Part shown: positions 54,250 to 63,230 of the stretch, one piece after another
Position numbering within the stretch: the stretch's first letter is position 1
Layout of the letters: every line of letters begins with the position of its first letter
DNA from: Bacteroides sp. GM023
Lineage (GTDB): Bacteria; Bacteroidota; Bacteroidia; Bacteroidales; Bacteroidaceae
Assembly: GCF_014750685.1 (NCBI RefSeq)
Contig: NZ_JAAXGE010000001.1
Span: 704,945 to 768,944, forward strand
DNA: 64,000 nt
Reading direction: 5' to 3'
Position numbers and translations under genes: made by a program
The notes under the pieces: model-generated
Told to the model about the DNA's origin: nothing
What the model saw: only the letters and a program-made list of their open reading frames with translations
The model's database searches: none

Positions 54250-55401
54250 ATGCAAAACAGAAGAGACTTTTTGAAAACGGCAGCATTGGCTGCATTAGGT
54301 TCGGGGTTAGTGGTTCGTCAGACATTAGCCGGAGAACCATCACCCTCTACGATTCATATAAATAAGCTCGGCTTGGGCGGAAAGATGAAAATGAAGTTTT
54401 TCCCTTATGAGTTGAAGTTGAGACATGTATTTACGGTAGCGACTTATTCGCGTACTACGACCCCCGATGTGCAGGTGGAAATAGAATATGAGGGAATAAC
54501 CGGATACGGAGAGGCTTCTATGCCGCCTTATTTGGGAGAAACGGTAGAGTCTGTTATGAATTTCCTGAAGAATGTGGATTTGGAGCAGTTTAATGATCCT
54601 TTTCAGTTAGAGGACATTTTGTCATACGTTGACAGTCTGTCGCCAAAGGACACAGCCGCCAAAGCAGCGGTGGATATCGCCCTCCATGATTTGGTAGGGA
54701 AACTGTTGGGTGCTCCCTGGTATAAGATATGGGGGCTGAATAAGGAAAAGACGCCGTCTACCACCTTTACGATAGGCATTGATACCCCCGACGTGGTGCG
54801 CGCGAAAACAAAAGAGTGCGCAGACCAGTTTAATATATTAAAGGTAAAGCTGGGGCGGGACAATGATAAGGAGATGATTGAAACCATCCGTTCGGTGACA
54901 AACCTTCCGATAGCCATAGATGCCAATCAGGGGTGGAAAGACCGCCAATATGCACTCGATATGATTCACTGGCTGAAAGAAAAAGGGATTGTGATGATAG
55001 AACAACCTATGCCGAAAGAACAGTTGGACGATATCGCCTGGATTACGCAACAAAGCCCGTTGCCGATATTTGCCGATGAGTCTTTGCAGCGTTTGGCCGA
55101 TGTGGCAGCATTGAAAGGCGCTTTTACAGGAATCAATATCAAGTTGATGAAATGCACCGGTATGCGTGAAGCATGGAAGATGGTGACATTGGCACACGCG
55201 CTCGGTATGCGTGTCATGGTAGGCTGTATGACAGAGACTTCCTGTGCCATATCCGCAGCTTCGCAGTTTTCTCCGTTGGTAGACTTTGCCGACCTGGATG
55301 GCAACTTGCTTATCTCTAATGACCGCTTTAAAGGGGTAGAGGTAATACAGGGAAAAATCACCCTGAATGACTTGCCCGGAATAGGTGTCATGAAAATCTA
55401 G
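54250..55401 (+). CDS. L-Ala-D/L-Glu dipeptide epimerase with Tat signal
   Basis: The protein of about 383 aa belongs to the enolase superfamily (muconate-lactonizing group). It has the KxK motif (NILKVKLGRD), the metal ligands AIDANQGW, MIEQPMP and FADESLQ, and a second-base Lys region (GINIKLMKCTG). It epimerises L-Ala-D-Glu from murein recycling. The start at 54250 gives MQNRRDFLKTAALAALGSGL, a twin-arginine signal, so the enzyme is probably exported folded. It follows the YkfC-like gene in an operon. Confidence 0.92.
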   Translation: MQNRRDFLKTAALAALGSGLVVRQTLAGEPSPSTIHINKLGLGGKMKMKFFPYELKLRHVFTVATYSRTTTPDVQVEIEYEGITGYGEASMPPYLGETVESVMNFLKNVDLEQFNDPFQLEDILSYVDSLSPKDTAAKAAVDIALHDLVGKLLGAPWYKIWGLNKEKTPSTTFTIGIDTPDVVRAKTKECADQFNILKVKLGRDNDKEMIETIRSVTNLPIAIDANQGWKDRQYALDMIHWLKEKGIVMIEQPMPKEQLDDIAWITQQSPLPIFADESLQRLADVAALKGAFTGINIKLMKCTGMREAWKMVTLAHALGMRVMVGCMTETSCAISAASQFSPLVDFADLDGNLLISNDRFKGVEVIQGKITLNDLPGIGVMKI

Positions 55402-55452
55402 TCTTACTGAATGAATGTCAGAGTGTTAATGACAACTGACATACAACGAATG

Positions 55453-55460
55453 TAAATTTG
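55453..55460 (+). promoter_or_regulatory. Possible promoter box upstream of the HtrA gene
   Basis: TAAATTTG matches the -7 consensus, 160 bp before the start codon. The 219-bp gap is otherwise featureless. The -33 box is not clear. Confidence 0.3.
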
Positions 55461-55620
55461 TCAGGTGCTGTCGTTAACCGCTGTTAAGCTCTAAATATTC
55501 TCTGTTAAAAGAGGACAAAAAAGAGTGACAAGTAGAATAAGTGAACGATATTTGTTATTATTTTAACGTCGTAAAAGTTAAAACAATGTCGAATATTAAC
55601 ATTTTAAAGAATTATAAATC

Positions 55621-57156
55621 ATGAAACAGACAACAAAGAACATTCTGGGAGTAGGAGCAATCGTTCTTCTTAGCTCAGGAGTTGCAGGATTGACAACTTA
55701 CAAATTGTTGCAATCCAACAAGGCTGCCACAGAGACATCTTTTAATGAGATGTTCAAGCAGAATCCCAATGTGAAATTGGCTGCTTTTGATGCTGTGAAC
55801 GCTCAACCTATCGATTTGACCCAGGCTGCGGAAAACTCTCTTCATGCTGTTGTACATATAAGGTCTACCCAAGAAGCTAAAACAAGAACAGTTCAGCAAG
55901 CGCCGGACATTTTCGATTTCTTCTTCGGTGACGGACGCGGACAGCAACGTCAGGTACAATCTCAACCTCGTGTGGGTTTCGGTTCGGGAGTTATCATCTC
56001 AAAGGATGGCTATATCGTAACGAACAACCACGTAATTGATGGTGCTGACGAAATCAGCGTGAAGCTGAATGACAACCGTGAATTCAAAGGACGTGTCATT
56101 GGAACTGACCCGAGCACTGACCTTGCATTGGTGAAAATCGAAGGGGATGATTTCCCGACTATTCCGGTAGGAGACTCCGAAGCATTGAAAGTAGGAGAGT
56201 GGGTATTGGCAGTAGGTAACCCGTTCAATCTGAACTCTACTGTAACCGCCGGTATCGTAAGTGCGAAAGCCCGTTCACTGGGAGTATATAACGGTGGTAT
56301 AGAATCTTTCATCCAGACAGATGCCGCTATCAACCAGGGTAACAGTGGTGGTGCATTGGTTAATGCCAAAGGTGAACTGGTAGGAATCAACTCCGTGCTT
56401 TCTTCTCCGACAGGTGCATACGCCGGATATGGTTTCGCTATCCCGACCAGCATTATGACCAAAATAATTGCCGACCTGAAACAATATGGAACAGTACAAC
56501 GTGCATTGCTCGGTATCCGTGGCGGTTCTATCGGTAGCAGCTTGATGGACGATCGTCAACAGATTGACAAATCCGGCACTACATTGGCAGATAAAGCGAA
56601 AGAACTCGGTGTAGTGGATGGTGTATGGGTTTCTGAAATCGTTGAAAACGGTTCTGCCGCAGGTGCTGACATCAAGGTGGATGACGTAATCATCGGCTTG
56701 GACAACAAGAAGGTATCTAACATGGCCGACTTGCAGGAAGCTATCGCTAAACATCGTCCCGGCGATAAGGTGAAAGTGAAACTGATGCGCAACAAGAAGG
56801 AAAAGACCGTTGAAGTAACGTTGAAGAACGAGCAGGGTACTACCAAGATTGTGAAGGACGCAGGTATGGAAATCCTGGGAGCTGCTTTCAAAGAGTTGCC
56901 GGATGACGTAAAGAAACAATTGAATTTGGGCTACGGTCTGCAAGTGACAGGAGTTTCTGCCGGTAAGATGTCAGACGCAGGTGTTCGCAAAGGATTTATC
57001 ATCCTGAAAGCCAACGACCAGCCGATGCGCAAAGTCAGCGACCTTGAAGAGGTTATGAAAGCTGCTGTTAAATCACCGAACCAGGTATTGTTCTTGACAG
57101 GCGTGTTCCCGTCAGGTAAACGTGGATACTTCGCAGTTGATTTGACACAGGAGTAA
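55621..57156 (+). CDS. Do-type periplasmic serine protease/chaperone (HtrA family)
   Basis: The 511-aa protein has an N-terminal signal anchor (ILGVGAIVLLSSGVAGLTTY). The trypsin-like domain has its triad at His137 (VTNNHVIDG), Asp167 (DPSTDLALV) and Ser242 (NQGNSGGALVN). Two PDZ domains follow (about 300-400 and 420-505). It degrades or refolds damaged envelope proteins. It is a single gene; a strong terminator separates it from rpoD. Confidence 0.96.
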   Translation: MKQTTKNILGVGAIVLLSSGVAGLTTYKLLQSNKAATETSFNEMFKQNPNVKLAAFDAVNAQPIDLTQAAENSLHAVVHIRSTQEAKTRTVQQAPDIFDFFFGDGRGQQRQVQSQPRVGFGSGVIISKDGYIVTNNHVIDGADEISVKLNDNREFKGRVIGTDPSTDLALVKIEGDDFPTIPVGDSEALKVGEWVLAVGNPFNLNSTVTAGIVSAKARSLGVYNGGIESFIQTDAAINQGNSGGALVNAKGELVGINSVLSSPTGAYAGYGFAIPTSIMTKIIADLKQYGTVQRALLGIRGGSIGSSLMDDRQQIDKSGTTLADKAKELGVVDGVWVSEIVENGSAAGADIKVDDVIIGLDNKKVSNMADLQEAIAKHRPGDKVKVKLMRNKKEKTVEVTLKNEQGTTKIVKDAGMEILGAAFKELPDDVKKQLNLGYGLQVTGVSAGKMSDAGVRKGFIILKANDQPMRKVSDLEEVMKAAVKSPNQVLFLTGVFPSGKRGYFAVDLTQE

Positions 57157-57206
57157 AATATAAAATAAGGTAAGAAGATTGTAGGATAAGCTAATGAAAT
57201 AGAAAA

Positions 57207-57246
57207 AGGATGCCGACGGACAACTTGTCGGCATCTCTTTTTGTTT
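57207..57246 (+). terminator. Terminator after the HtrA gene
   Basis: GATGCCGAC pairs with GTCGGCATC and is followed by TCTTTTTGTTTT. Confidence 0.9.
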
Positions 57247-57282
57247 TATTAGTAGAAAAATATAATGTAAAAGTTGCTTAAA

Positions 57283-57316
57283 TTTGTATGTTAACAAATA
57301 ATTTGTCGTAACTTTG
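57283..57316 (+). promoter_or_regulatory. Promoter of rpoD
   Basis: TTTG (57283-57286) and TAACTTTG (57309-57316) are 22 bp apart. The start codon is 24 bp beyond the -7 box. Confidence 0.6.
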
Positions 57317-57339
57317 CACTCCAAATCTGTTTTTAAAGA

Positions 57340-58200
57340 ATGAGACAACTAAAGATTACCAAAAGTATCACTAACAGAGAGAGCGCTTCTCTTGACAAGT
57401 ATTTGCAGGAAATCGGTCGCGAAGACCTTATTACTGTCGAGGAAGAAGTAGAACTCGCTCAACGCATTCGTAAGGGTGACCGTGTAGCATTAGAGAAACT
57501 GACACGTGCCAATCTTCGTTTCGTCGTATCTGTGGCCAAACAGTACCAGAACCAGGGTTTGAGTTTGCCTGACTTGATTAATGAGGGCAATTTAGGACTG
57601 ATTAAGGCTGCCGAAAAGTTTGATGAAACACGTGGCTTCAAGTTTATCAGCTACGCTGTGTGGTGGATTCGCCAGTCTATTCTGCAAGCATTGGCAGAGC
57701 AGTCGCGTATTGTTCGTCTCCCGTTGAACCAGGTAGGTTCGCTGAATAAAATCAGCAAAGCCTTCTCGAAGTTTGAACAGGAAAACGAGCGGCGTCCGTC
57801 TCCCGAAGAGTTGGCAGACGAACTGGAAATTCCGGTTGATAAAATCTCTGATACGCTGAAGGTATCCGGCCGTCATATTTCGGTGGATGCACCTTTCGTG
57901 GAAGGAGAAGACAACAGCCTGCTGGATGTGTTGGTGAACGACGACTCGCCTATGGCGGACCGTTCTCTTGTTAATGAGTCTCTTGCGAGGGAAATTGATA
58001 GAGCTCTTTCTACGTTAACCGATAGAGAAAAAGAAATCATTCAGATGTTTTTCGGTATCGGACAACAAGAAATGACATTAGAAGAAATCGGCGATAAATT
58101 CGGCCTCACACGTGAGCGCGTTCGCCAGATTAAAGAAAAAGCTATTAGAAGACTTAGACAAAGTAATCGTAGTAAATTGCTCAAATCTTACTTGGGATAA
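57340..58200 (+). CDS. rpoD: Primary sigma factor (sigma-ABfr type RpoD)
   Basis: The 286-aa protein has region 1.2 ([20 protein letters not shown]), region 2 ([20 protein letters not shown], then [12 protein letters not shown]), region 3 and region 4 with the promoter-binding helix ([18 protein letters not shown]). Region 1.1 is absent, as in the Bacteroidetes housekeeping sigma, which reads the TTTG/TAnnTTTG promoters seen across this window. It is monocistronic, with its own promoter and terminator. Confidence 0.97.
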   Translation: MRQLKITKSITNRESASLDKYLQEIGREDLITVEEEVELAQRIRKGDRVALEKLTRANLRFVVSVAKQYQNQGLSLPDLINEGNLGLIKAAEKFDETRGFKFISYAVWWIRQSILQALAEQSRIVRLPLNQVGSLNKISKAFSKFEQENERRPSPEELADELEIPVDKISDTLKVSGRHISVDAPFVEGEDNSLLDVLVNDDSPMADRSLVNESLAREIDRALSTLTDREKEIIQMFFGIGQQEMTLEEIGDKFGLTRERVRQIKEKAIRRLRQSNRSKLLKSYLG

Positions 58201-58236
58201 GTAAGGAATATCAGTTTCTGAAAGAAAAAAGAATTT

Positions 58237-58294
58237 AAGCCGCATAAGTCGCACTTTTCATATAGAAGAATGTACTTATGCGGCTTTTTATTTT
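58237..58294 (+). terminator. Terminator after rpoD
   Basis: AAGCCGCATAAGT (58237-58249) pairs with ACTTATGCGGCTT (58274-58286), followed by TTTATTTT. Confidence 0.9.
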
Positions 58295-58336
58295 AAGTAT
58301 CGTCTGTTGTTTCTGTCTTAATACTATGGTGTTTTT

Positions 58337-58957
58337 ATGAAGAAGTTTATTTTAATCCTGTCTATTCTTATCATCCTGGGAGTGGGGTGGGTGGCATACG
58401 GAAGATGTACCGCTTCTGAATCTGTTGTGCCTGTTAAAACCGAACAGCGTTTGCGTGAAAAAGCGCAAGCGGCAAAAGCTTATTGCTCGAAAAACGGATA
58501 TAATACGAATTATTGCTTCCTGGTGGATTTTAGCCTGCATTCAGGCAAAAGGCGGTTTTTCGTTTGGGATATGAAAGGGGATTCTATCAAATATGCCAGT
58601 CTCTGTGCGCATGGATACGGCAAGAACAGCACGGTTTCCAAACCTGTTTTCAGTAATGTGGAAGGGAGCTATTGTTCTTCTTTGGGAAAGTATAAGGTCG
58701 GCATACGTTCGTATAGTAAATGGGGAATCAATGTGCATTACAAACTGCACGGTTTGGAAACTACGAATGATAATGCTTTCAAACGTATTGTCGTCCTTCA
58801 TTCTTATACGCCTTTGCCCGAAACGGAAGTCTATCCCATGCATATTCCGCTAGGTATCAGCCAAGGATGTCCTGTAATCTCCGATAACGTGATGAGGAAA
58901 GTAGATGCATTGCTCAAGGCGGAAAAGAAGCCTGTGCTGCTATGGGTCTATGACTAA
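58337..58957 (+). CDS. L,D-transpeptidase-like protein (YkuD_2 type)
   Basis: The 206-aa protein has one N-terminal hydrophobic segment (LILSILIILGVGWVAYG), a signal peptide or anchor. The catalytic domain shows YKLHGLETTNDNAFKRIVVL and SQGCPVIS with the nucleophile Cys at residue 178. The family acts on peptidoglycan crosslinks or lipoprotein anchoring in the envelope; the exact reaction here is not known. It stands alone between rpoD and a small secreted protein. Confidence 0.9.
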   Translation: MKKFILILSILIILGVGWVAYGRCTASESVVPVKTEQRLREKAQAAKAYCSKNGYNTNYCFLVDFSLHSGKRRFFVWDMKGDSIKYASLCAHGYGKNSTVSKPVFSNVEGSYCSSLGKYKVGIRSYSKWGINVHYKLHGLETTNDNAFKRIVVLHSYTPLPETEVYPMHIPLGISQGCPVISDNVMRKVDALLKAEKKPVLLWVYD

Positions 58958-58982
58958 GAAATGCTATTTCTTCAAGATAAAT

Positions 58983-59003
58983 AGAGGATATCTCCTCTTT
59001 TTT
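58983..59003 (+). terminator. Short terminator after the L,D-transpeptidase-like gene
   Basis: AGAGGA pairs with TCCTCT around a TATC loop and is followed by six T. The next -7 box starts three bases later. Confidence 0.7.
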
Positions 59004-59005
59004 GT

Positions 59006-59013
59006 TACCTTTG
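59006..59013 (+). promoter_or_regulatory. Promoter -7 box of the small secreted protein gene
   Basis: TACCTTTG lies 22 bp before the ATG at 59035 and directly after the previous terminator. Confidence 0.55.
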
Positions 59014-59034
59014 CCACAATTAAAATTATATGAT

Positions 59035-59436
59035 ATGAAATACGTAAAAATACTATTTGCCATTGCACTTGTGTTTACCATGTGCTCCGCTTTTTCTCTG
59101 AAAAAAGACCACTCTAAACCTGTTTATGCTTTTGGAATCTCTGCGTCATTTACTGATTCGGTTGTTTATTTCACGGATATTCAGATATTGGACAGTGCAA
59201 AAGTCAGCAAGGAAGGTTTCCTGGCTCATCGTGAATTGTATAGTTATCAGCTAAAGAATTATTTGGAAGACAATCAGTTGCAGCAGAATAGCACCTGTAT
59301 GATTTACTTCTCAGAAAACAGGAAGAAACTGGAGAAGGAAGCAACGAAGATTCTGAATAAATATAAGAGGAATAAGAGAATAACGGTATCGAAGATTGAG
59401 TCGGAAAAATTTCACTTTACGAAACCGGAAGAATAA
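59035..59436 (+). CDS. Small secreted protein of unknown function
   Basis: I do not recognise the 133-aa product. It starts with a signal peptide (MKYVKILFAIALVFTMCSAF) and continues as a basic, mixed alpha/beta chain. There is a Phe-rich strand (YAFGISASFTDSVVYFTDIQ) and later a Lys-rich helix (KKLEKEATKILNKYKRNK). The frame is open back to 59002, but the -7 box at 59006 makes the ATG at 59035 the start. It ends in a clear terminator and is therefore monocistronic. Confidence 0.8.
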   Translation: MKYVKILFAIALVFTMCSAFSLKKDHSKPVYAFGISASFTDSVVYFTDIQILDSAKVSKEGFLAHRELYSYQLKNYLEDNQLQQNSTCMIYFSENRKKLEKEATKILNKYKRNKRITVSKIESEKFHFTKPEE

Positions 59437-59455
59437 TAGTTGAATTGTTAATATG

Positions 59456-59489
59456 ATAAGAGATGCAGTTTTGCATCTCTTATTTTTTT
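59456..59489 (+). terminator. Terminator overlapping the next promoter
   Basis: A 12-bp perfect stem (ATAAGAGATGCA with TGCATCTCTTAT) is followed by TTTTTT. The T-run passes directly into the -7 box TATCTTTG at 59489-59496. Confidence 0.9.
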
Positions 59490-59496
59490 ATCTTTG
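59489..59496 (+). promoter_or_regulatory. Promoter -7 box of the C11 protease gene
   Basis: TATCTTTG is fused to the end of the upstream terminator, 24 bp before the start at 59520. Confidence 0.55.
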
Positions 59497-59519
59497 TCCT
59501 GTTAGAAATGAGAAATATT

Positions 59520-60731
59520 ATGAAAAAGATTAAAATATTATCCTTTTTGTTCAGTGTTGCAATGTTGGTGCTGGCTTGTCACGATGATGAAGAAGGTCCT
59601 GTTGTTCCTCAACCACGCGAACAGGTAGGACGTACCGTACTGGTCTATATTGTAGGGGATAATGGTGCCAATGAATTGTCAGAGCTCTTTAAGACTAATT
59701 TTAGGGACATGAAAAAGGGGATGGAAGAGGTTGACTATTCCAAGTGTAATTTGGTCGTTTATAGTGAAATGGTTGATGATGTTCCTCATCTTATTTCACT
59801 AAAAAAGAAGAATGGAAAAGTGGTGGCAGATACTCTTTTTACTTATACAGAACAAAATCCTTTGGATAAGAATGTGATGTCTAATGTTATTTCTCAAACG
59901 ATCAATTACTTCCCTGCAGATAGTTATGGTTTTGTTTTTCTATCTCATAGTTCTTCGTGGGTGCCGGCTACTAAAGACGCTAATTCTCGTTCAATTGGAT
60001 ACTATCGTCGAACTCAAATGAATATCCCGGATTTTCGTGAAGTGTTATTATCTTCTTTTCCTAAACCTTTGAAATTTATTTTATTTGATTCGTGTTCTAT
60101 GCAGGCTGTTGAAGTAGCTTATGAGTTACGTGACTGTGCAGAGTACTTTATTGGTTCGCCTACTGAAATTCCAGGACCTGGAGCTCCTTATAGTGCGGTT
60201 GTGCCGGAAATGTTTACTGAAAATAATCTGCCTGTTAATATCGCAAATGCTTATTTTGGCTATTATGAAAGATATTATACAGGCGAAAAACCCAGTGCCT
60301 ATGGTGATTGGACAGGTGGAGTTGCTACTTCTGTGATTAATAGCGCTGCTTTAGATAATTTCGCTATGGTTACCAAAGCTATTATTCCTAAGTATATTCA
60401 AGATGAAAGAGTGGTAGATCGTAGTGGCATATTGCTTTATGATTTTAATGATCATGCAAATTATGATTTTGATAATTTGATTCAAAACCTAACAGGGGGG
60501 AAAGATAATGCGGATTATCGGTTATGGCGTCAAGCCTTCGAAGAGACTGTTATATATTCGAAGACTACCTCCAAAAATTATTCGGGAATAACCTGGCAAA
60601 TGTTTTCTATGGAAAAAGCAGAAGGACTTTCTACATATATACCTAACGGGATGCATAATTCAACAATGAATAATTTTTATCGAACTTTGCAATGGTATTC
60701 CGCTGCCGGATGGGATAAAACAGGTTGGTAA
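59520..60731 (+). CDS. Clostripain-family (C11) cysteine peptidase, lipoprotein
   Basis: The protein of about 403 aa has a lipoprotein signal (FLFSVAMLVLACHDDEE) with the lipidated Cys after LVLA. The C11 domain begins RTVLVYIVGDNGANEL, with the catalytic His in FVFLSHSSSW and the catalytic Cys in ILFDSCSMQAVEVAYEL. Clostripain-type peptidases cut after Arg or Lys; Bacteroides members include the toxin-activating fragipain. The frame reaches back to 59463, but that part lies in the terminator and promoter. The DUF2569 gene follows after 22 bp. Confidence 0.92.
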   Translation: MKKIKILSFLFSVAMLVLACHDDEEGPVVPQPREQVGRTVLVYIVGDNGANELSELFKTNFRDMKKGMEEVDYSKCNLVVYSEMVDDVPHLISLKKKNGKVVADTLFTYTEQNPLDKNVMSNVISQTINYFPADSYGFVFLSHSSSWVPATKDANSRSIGYYRRTQMNIPDFREVLLSSFPKPLKFILFDSCSMQAVEVAYELRDCAEYFIGSPTEIPGPGAPYSAVVPEMFTENNLPVNIANAYFGYYERYYTGEKPSAYGDWTGGVATSVINSAALDNFAMVTKAIIPKYIQDERVVDRSGILLYDFNDHANYDFDNLIQNLTGGKDNADYRLWRQAFEETVIYSKTTSKNYSGITWQMFSMEKAEGLSTYIPNGMHNSTMNNFYRTLQWYSAAGWDKTGW

Positions 60732-60753
60732 TTGAATTGAATGATACTTTGCT

Positions 60754-61761
60754 ATGAATACACAAAATCTTACTCCTTTGATACCGCAAAAAGACAGACA
60801 AATTCATGGCTGGCTTTCATTTTTTCTTTTTGTTGTAGGTTTAGGCGCGGCAATAACGGTTGTTGTTTCTATTGCGGATTTTTCTTTAGATGCTTATGAT
60901 ACGGGAGGAGGGGTTTTCTTAGCCTATTTTATAGCGTTAGTTGATATTGCTTACACTTTAGGAATTGGTGGGCTAGCTATTTATACTATACTAGCCTTTC
61001 TTAATAAACGATCGAATGCGGTCTTCTTAGGTAAAAGCTATCTTATTGTGATTTTCCTTTCCAATGTTTTACTTTTATTGGGTGGTGATTATGATGATTA
61101 TGGTCTGGGAAGTTTTCCTCAGATTATGAAAGCTTTGATTTGGGGGATTATTTGGTTTGTTTATCTTTGTTTATCAGAACAAGTTTCTGATTTGTTTCCC
61201 AAAGAAGAACGGAAAATTTTAAGTAGGGATAAATATATAGTTGGTTCTTTAATGTTAACTCCTGTAATTCTATGGGGTATTTTGCTATTAGCTTATTTGG
61301 GTAATGTTCAAACTCCAATGAATGTGTCTTTGGAACATGGTGAGTATAGTGATGGTACTGTTGTTTTTCATGCGCCTGAAAATGCTCTTTGTGAGAAGAC
61401 GGATACACTTGGCAGTGTGTATCATTCTTTTGCAATTGGTGATAGCATATGGGGAACTGTGATGGGAGTTTATGATACTAATACCAGCGAAGAATATTTC
61501 AAAGAGTGTGTTGATTCATGGCGTGATGCGGAATTAGATGGCTACGACTTCTCTGTTATTGATATACATAAAGAAGTGATTAATGCAAGTATTATGTGCA
61601 TGCAATCTGTAAAGTATGAAACTCGTCCTTCGTTAATTTGGCAATTCTCTATATTGTTCAGTCCTGAAACGGGTAAGGCGTGCATTGTTTCTTTGTATTC
61701 CACCACAGAGGAGATTGAAAATATAATGAATGTTCTTATATCTTCAGTGCGTTTTAAATAG
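60754..61761 (+). CDS. DUF2569-type membrane protein with soluble C-terminal domain
   Basis: In the 335-aa protein the N-terminal 190 residues hold four to five membrane helices, beginning IHGWLSFFLFVVGLGAAITV, which fits DUF2569. The remaining 140 residues are soluble and probably face the periplasm (VVFHAPENALCEKTDTLGSV and onward). The function is unknown. It is likely cotranscribed with the C11 peptidase gene upstream. No terminator is visible after it. Confidence 0.75.
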   Translation: MNTQNLTPLIPQKDRQIHGWLSFFLFVVGLGAAITVVVSIADFSLDAYDTGGGVFLAYFIALVDIAYTLGIGGLAIYTILAFLNKRSNAVFLGKSYLIVIFLSNVLLLLGGDYDDYGLGSFPQIMKALIWGIIWFVYLCLSEQVSDLFPKEERKILSRDKYIVGSLMLTPVILWGILLLAYLGNVQTPMNVSLEHGEYSDGTVVFHAPENALCEKTDTLGSVYHSFAIGDSIWGTVMGVYDTNTSEEYFKECVDSWRDAELDGYDFSVIDIHKEVINASIMCMQSVKYETRPSLIWQFSILFSPETGKACIVSLYSTTEEIENIMNVLISSVRFK

Positions 61762-62478
61762 ATATATCTGAACAGGCAACAGTTTGGCTTATAACTCGAA
61801 TTTGCGTTTCACGGAAAAAAAAGTTTATTGCTATTTTGCTACCATGCTCCCACTATTTGTCTGAATCTGTTTATTCATCGATATTTTAGCTATGGTAGTA
61901 ACTATGGTAGCAGAGTGAGAGCAACTTTTTGCTCCCACTCTAAAAAAAGACATTGTATATGTAATGGATTTGTAATCAGTATGATGTGTGTATTATGGCA
62001 TTAAATCAACATACTTCATTCGGGCTATTTTTCGTACTTTATTTGCTTCATATAGCCTATAATCTTATGCTTTTTTTGAGTTTTTAGTACCTGTTTATTG
62101 TCTTTTTCTCCTATATATTATATGTCAATTCCTGCGTATTATATGTCAATCCTTTGAGCGTCTTGTATTAACTCCTAATGCTTTTCAAAGGCTCACAGTT
62201 ATAAACAAATGAGCTCACAGCTGTAAGCATATTTGTTCACAGCTGTTAACTTGCTTATTCACGGCTGTGAGCTCCTAATAACAATTAAGCAAAAACATAT
62301 AAACTATAAGAAGATTACTTATGAAATGCCTATGGATAGAAGATAGAATACGTAATAATGAACCAAGTTGTAAGTGGTTTATGCCTGAATAATCTAAGCT
62401 GGTAGGGCCGTTAATATTTACTTCTCTTTGAGAAAACGAACAATTTTGTTTGTCGTGTTTATTTCTCTATTAATATTG
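61762..62478. other. Noncoding stretch with several repeats
   Basis: No protein gene is evident. The sequence holds GCTACCAT (61839) and its mirror ATGGTAGC (61904). A hairpin AGAGTGAGAGCAA/TTGCTCCCACTCT sits at 61912-61941, and TGCTCCCACT occurs twice as a direct repeat. TATTATATGTCAAT is repeated at 62116 and 62137. Then come the 22-bp periodic repeats listed separately. Confidence 0.6.
62193..62274. repeat. Four iteron-like repeats with exact 22-bp period
   Basis: TCACAG, TCACAG, TCACAG and TCACGG begin at 62193, 62215, 62237 and 62259. The last three continue as CTGT, giving TCACAGCTGT twice and TCACGGCTGT. The outer GAGCTCACAGC (62211) and GCTGTGAGCTC (62264) are also perfect inverted repeats. 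The period of two helix turns would place bound proteins on one face. Confidence 0.75.
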
Positions 62479-62509
62479 TTTGCTTGCTAAATATAAATTG
62501 CTACTTTTG
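62479..62509 (+). promoter_or_regulatory. Consensus promoter with long leader
   Basis: TTTG (62479-62482) and TACTTTTG (62502-62509) are 19 bp apart. The next start codon is at 62805, so the leader is about 290 nt. In it AGTTCCC (about 62739) can pair with GGGAACT (about 62775). Confidence 0.6.
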
Positions 62510-62804
62510 TCGTAGTTTACTTTCGAGCGATGAAAGTTACTTTTAATAATTTTATTGAGAACGGTTATTTGTTGCATTCAATCATAAAAATCCGCTAATT
62601 TTATCCACGAATGACAATGAGTGACAGGTCTCACGCATCTTTTGCATATATACTTTGTTATATACTCAATTGGGCGTGGGGCTATCACTTGTGTCGTGGA
62701 GGGGTCTTAGCGGATACCTATGGTTGACATGAACTGATAGTTCCCGCGCTCTCTTTTTATAATCTCGCACCACCGGGAACTGATGCGGTAATCTACATAA
62801 AATT

Positions 62805-63152
62805 ATGTCCGGAGATTTTAACCGAATCATTATCCAGTTAATCCAGCGTCCTGTAATGAACTGGTCTATTTCAGATTTAACCGTTCGTGAATGCGAGTAT
62901 ACCTATGCTTTGATAAAGGAGTTAGTGGATATATCAGTAGAAGAAGATTATACCTTATTGGATTATATCCAGATGGCGCGTCTTGAGTATTGTCTGGGCG
63001 AACTGTCCTGCCGGATAAACGGTAATGGTGAGGATGCCGTCCTTCATTACAGGGGTGCTCTTCGCTTGTTGGAAAAAGGTGGTTTCGATCTTGGCTTGAA
63101 GAAATGGGTTGGACTTGTCAGCTTACGTATAGAGGGTTTATCAGAAGGATAA
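62805..63152 (+). CDS. Small unknown protein upstream of the rRNA operon
   Basis: I do not recognise the 115-aa product. It is helical, with no signal peptide or membrane helix. The second half (LEYCLGELSCRINGNGEDAV, then LHYRGALRLLEKGGFDLGLK) resembles one TPR-like helix pair. It has a consensus promoter 290 bp upstream and a terminator 30 bp after the stop, so it is a complete single-gene unit. Confidence 0.6.
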   Translation: MSGDFNRIIIQLIQRPVMNWSISDLTVRECEYTYALIKELVDISVEEDYTLLDYIQMARLEYCLGELSCRINGNGEDAVLHYRGALRLLEKGGFDLGLKKWVGLVSLRIEGLSEG

Positions 63153-63179
63153 ATAATAATTTGTCGTCTATTCATTATA

Positions 63180-63230
63180 GAGGATGTCCGAACTTTCTCT
63201 TTTCTCTTACGGGCATCCTCTTGCTTTTTA
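63180..63230 (+). terminator. Terminator after the small unknown gene
   Basis: GAGGATGTCCG (63180-63190) pairs with CGGGCATCCTC (63210-63220), followed by TTGCTTTTT. Beyond it, to about 63330, the plus strand is a long pyrimidine tract with no gene. Confidence 0.75.

Noticed and set aside
62193..62274. CRISPR array
   Set aside because: The conserved word is only about 10 bp, the period is 22 bp, there are four units, and no cas genes are present.
62598..62612. Chromosome origin signal (TTATCCACG, one base from a DnaA box)
   Set aside because: It is a single site without a cluster of DnaA boxes or a neighbouring dnaA, so it is not enough for an origin.
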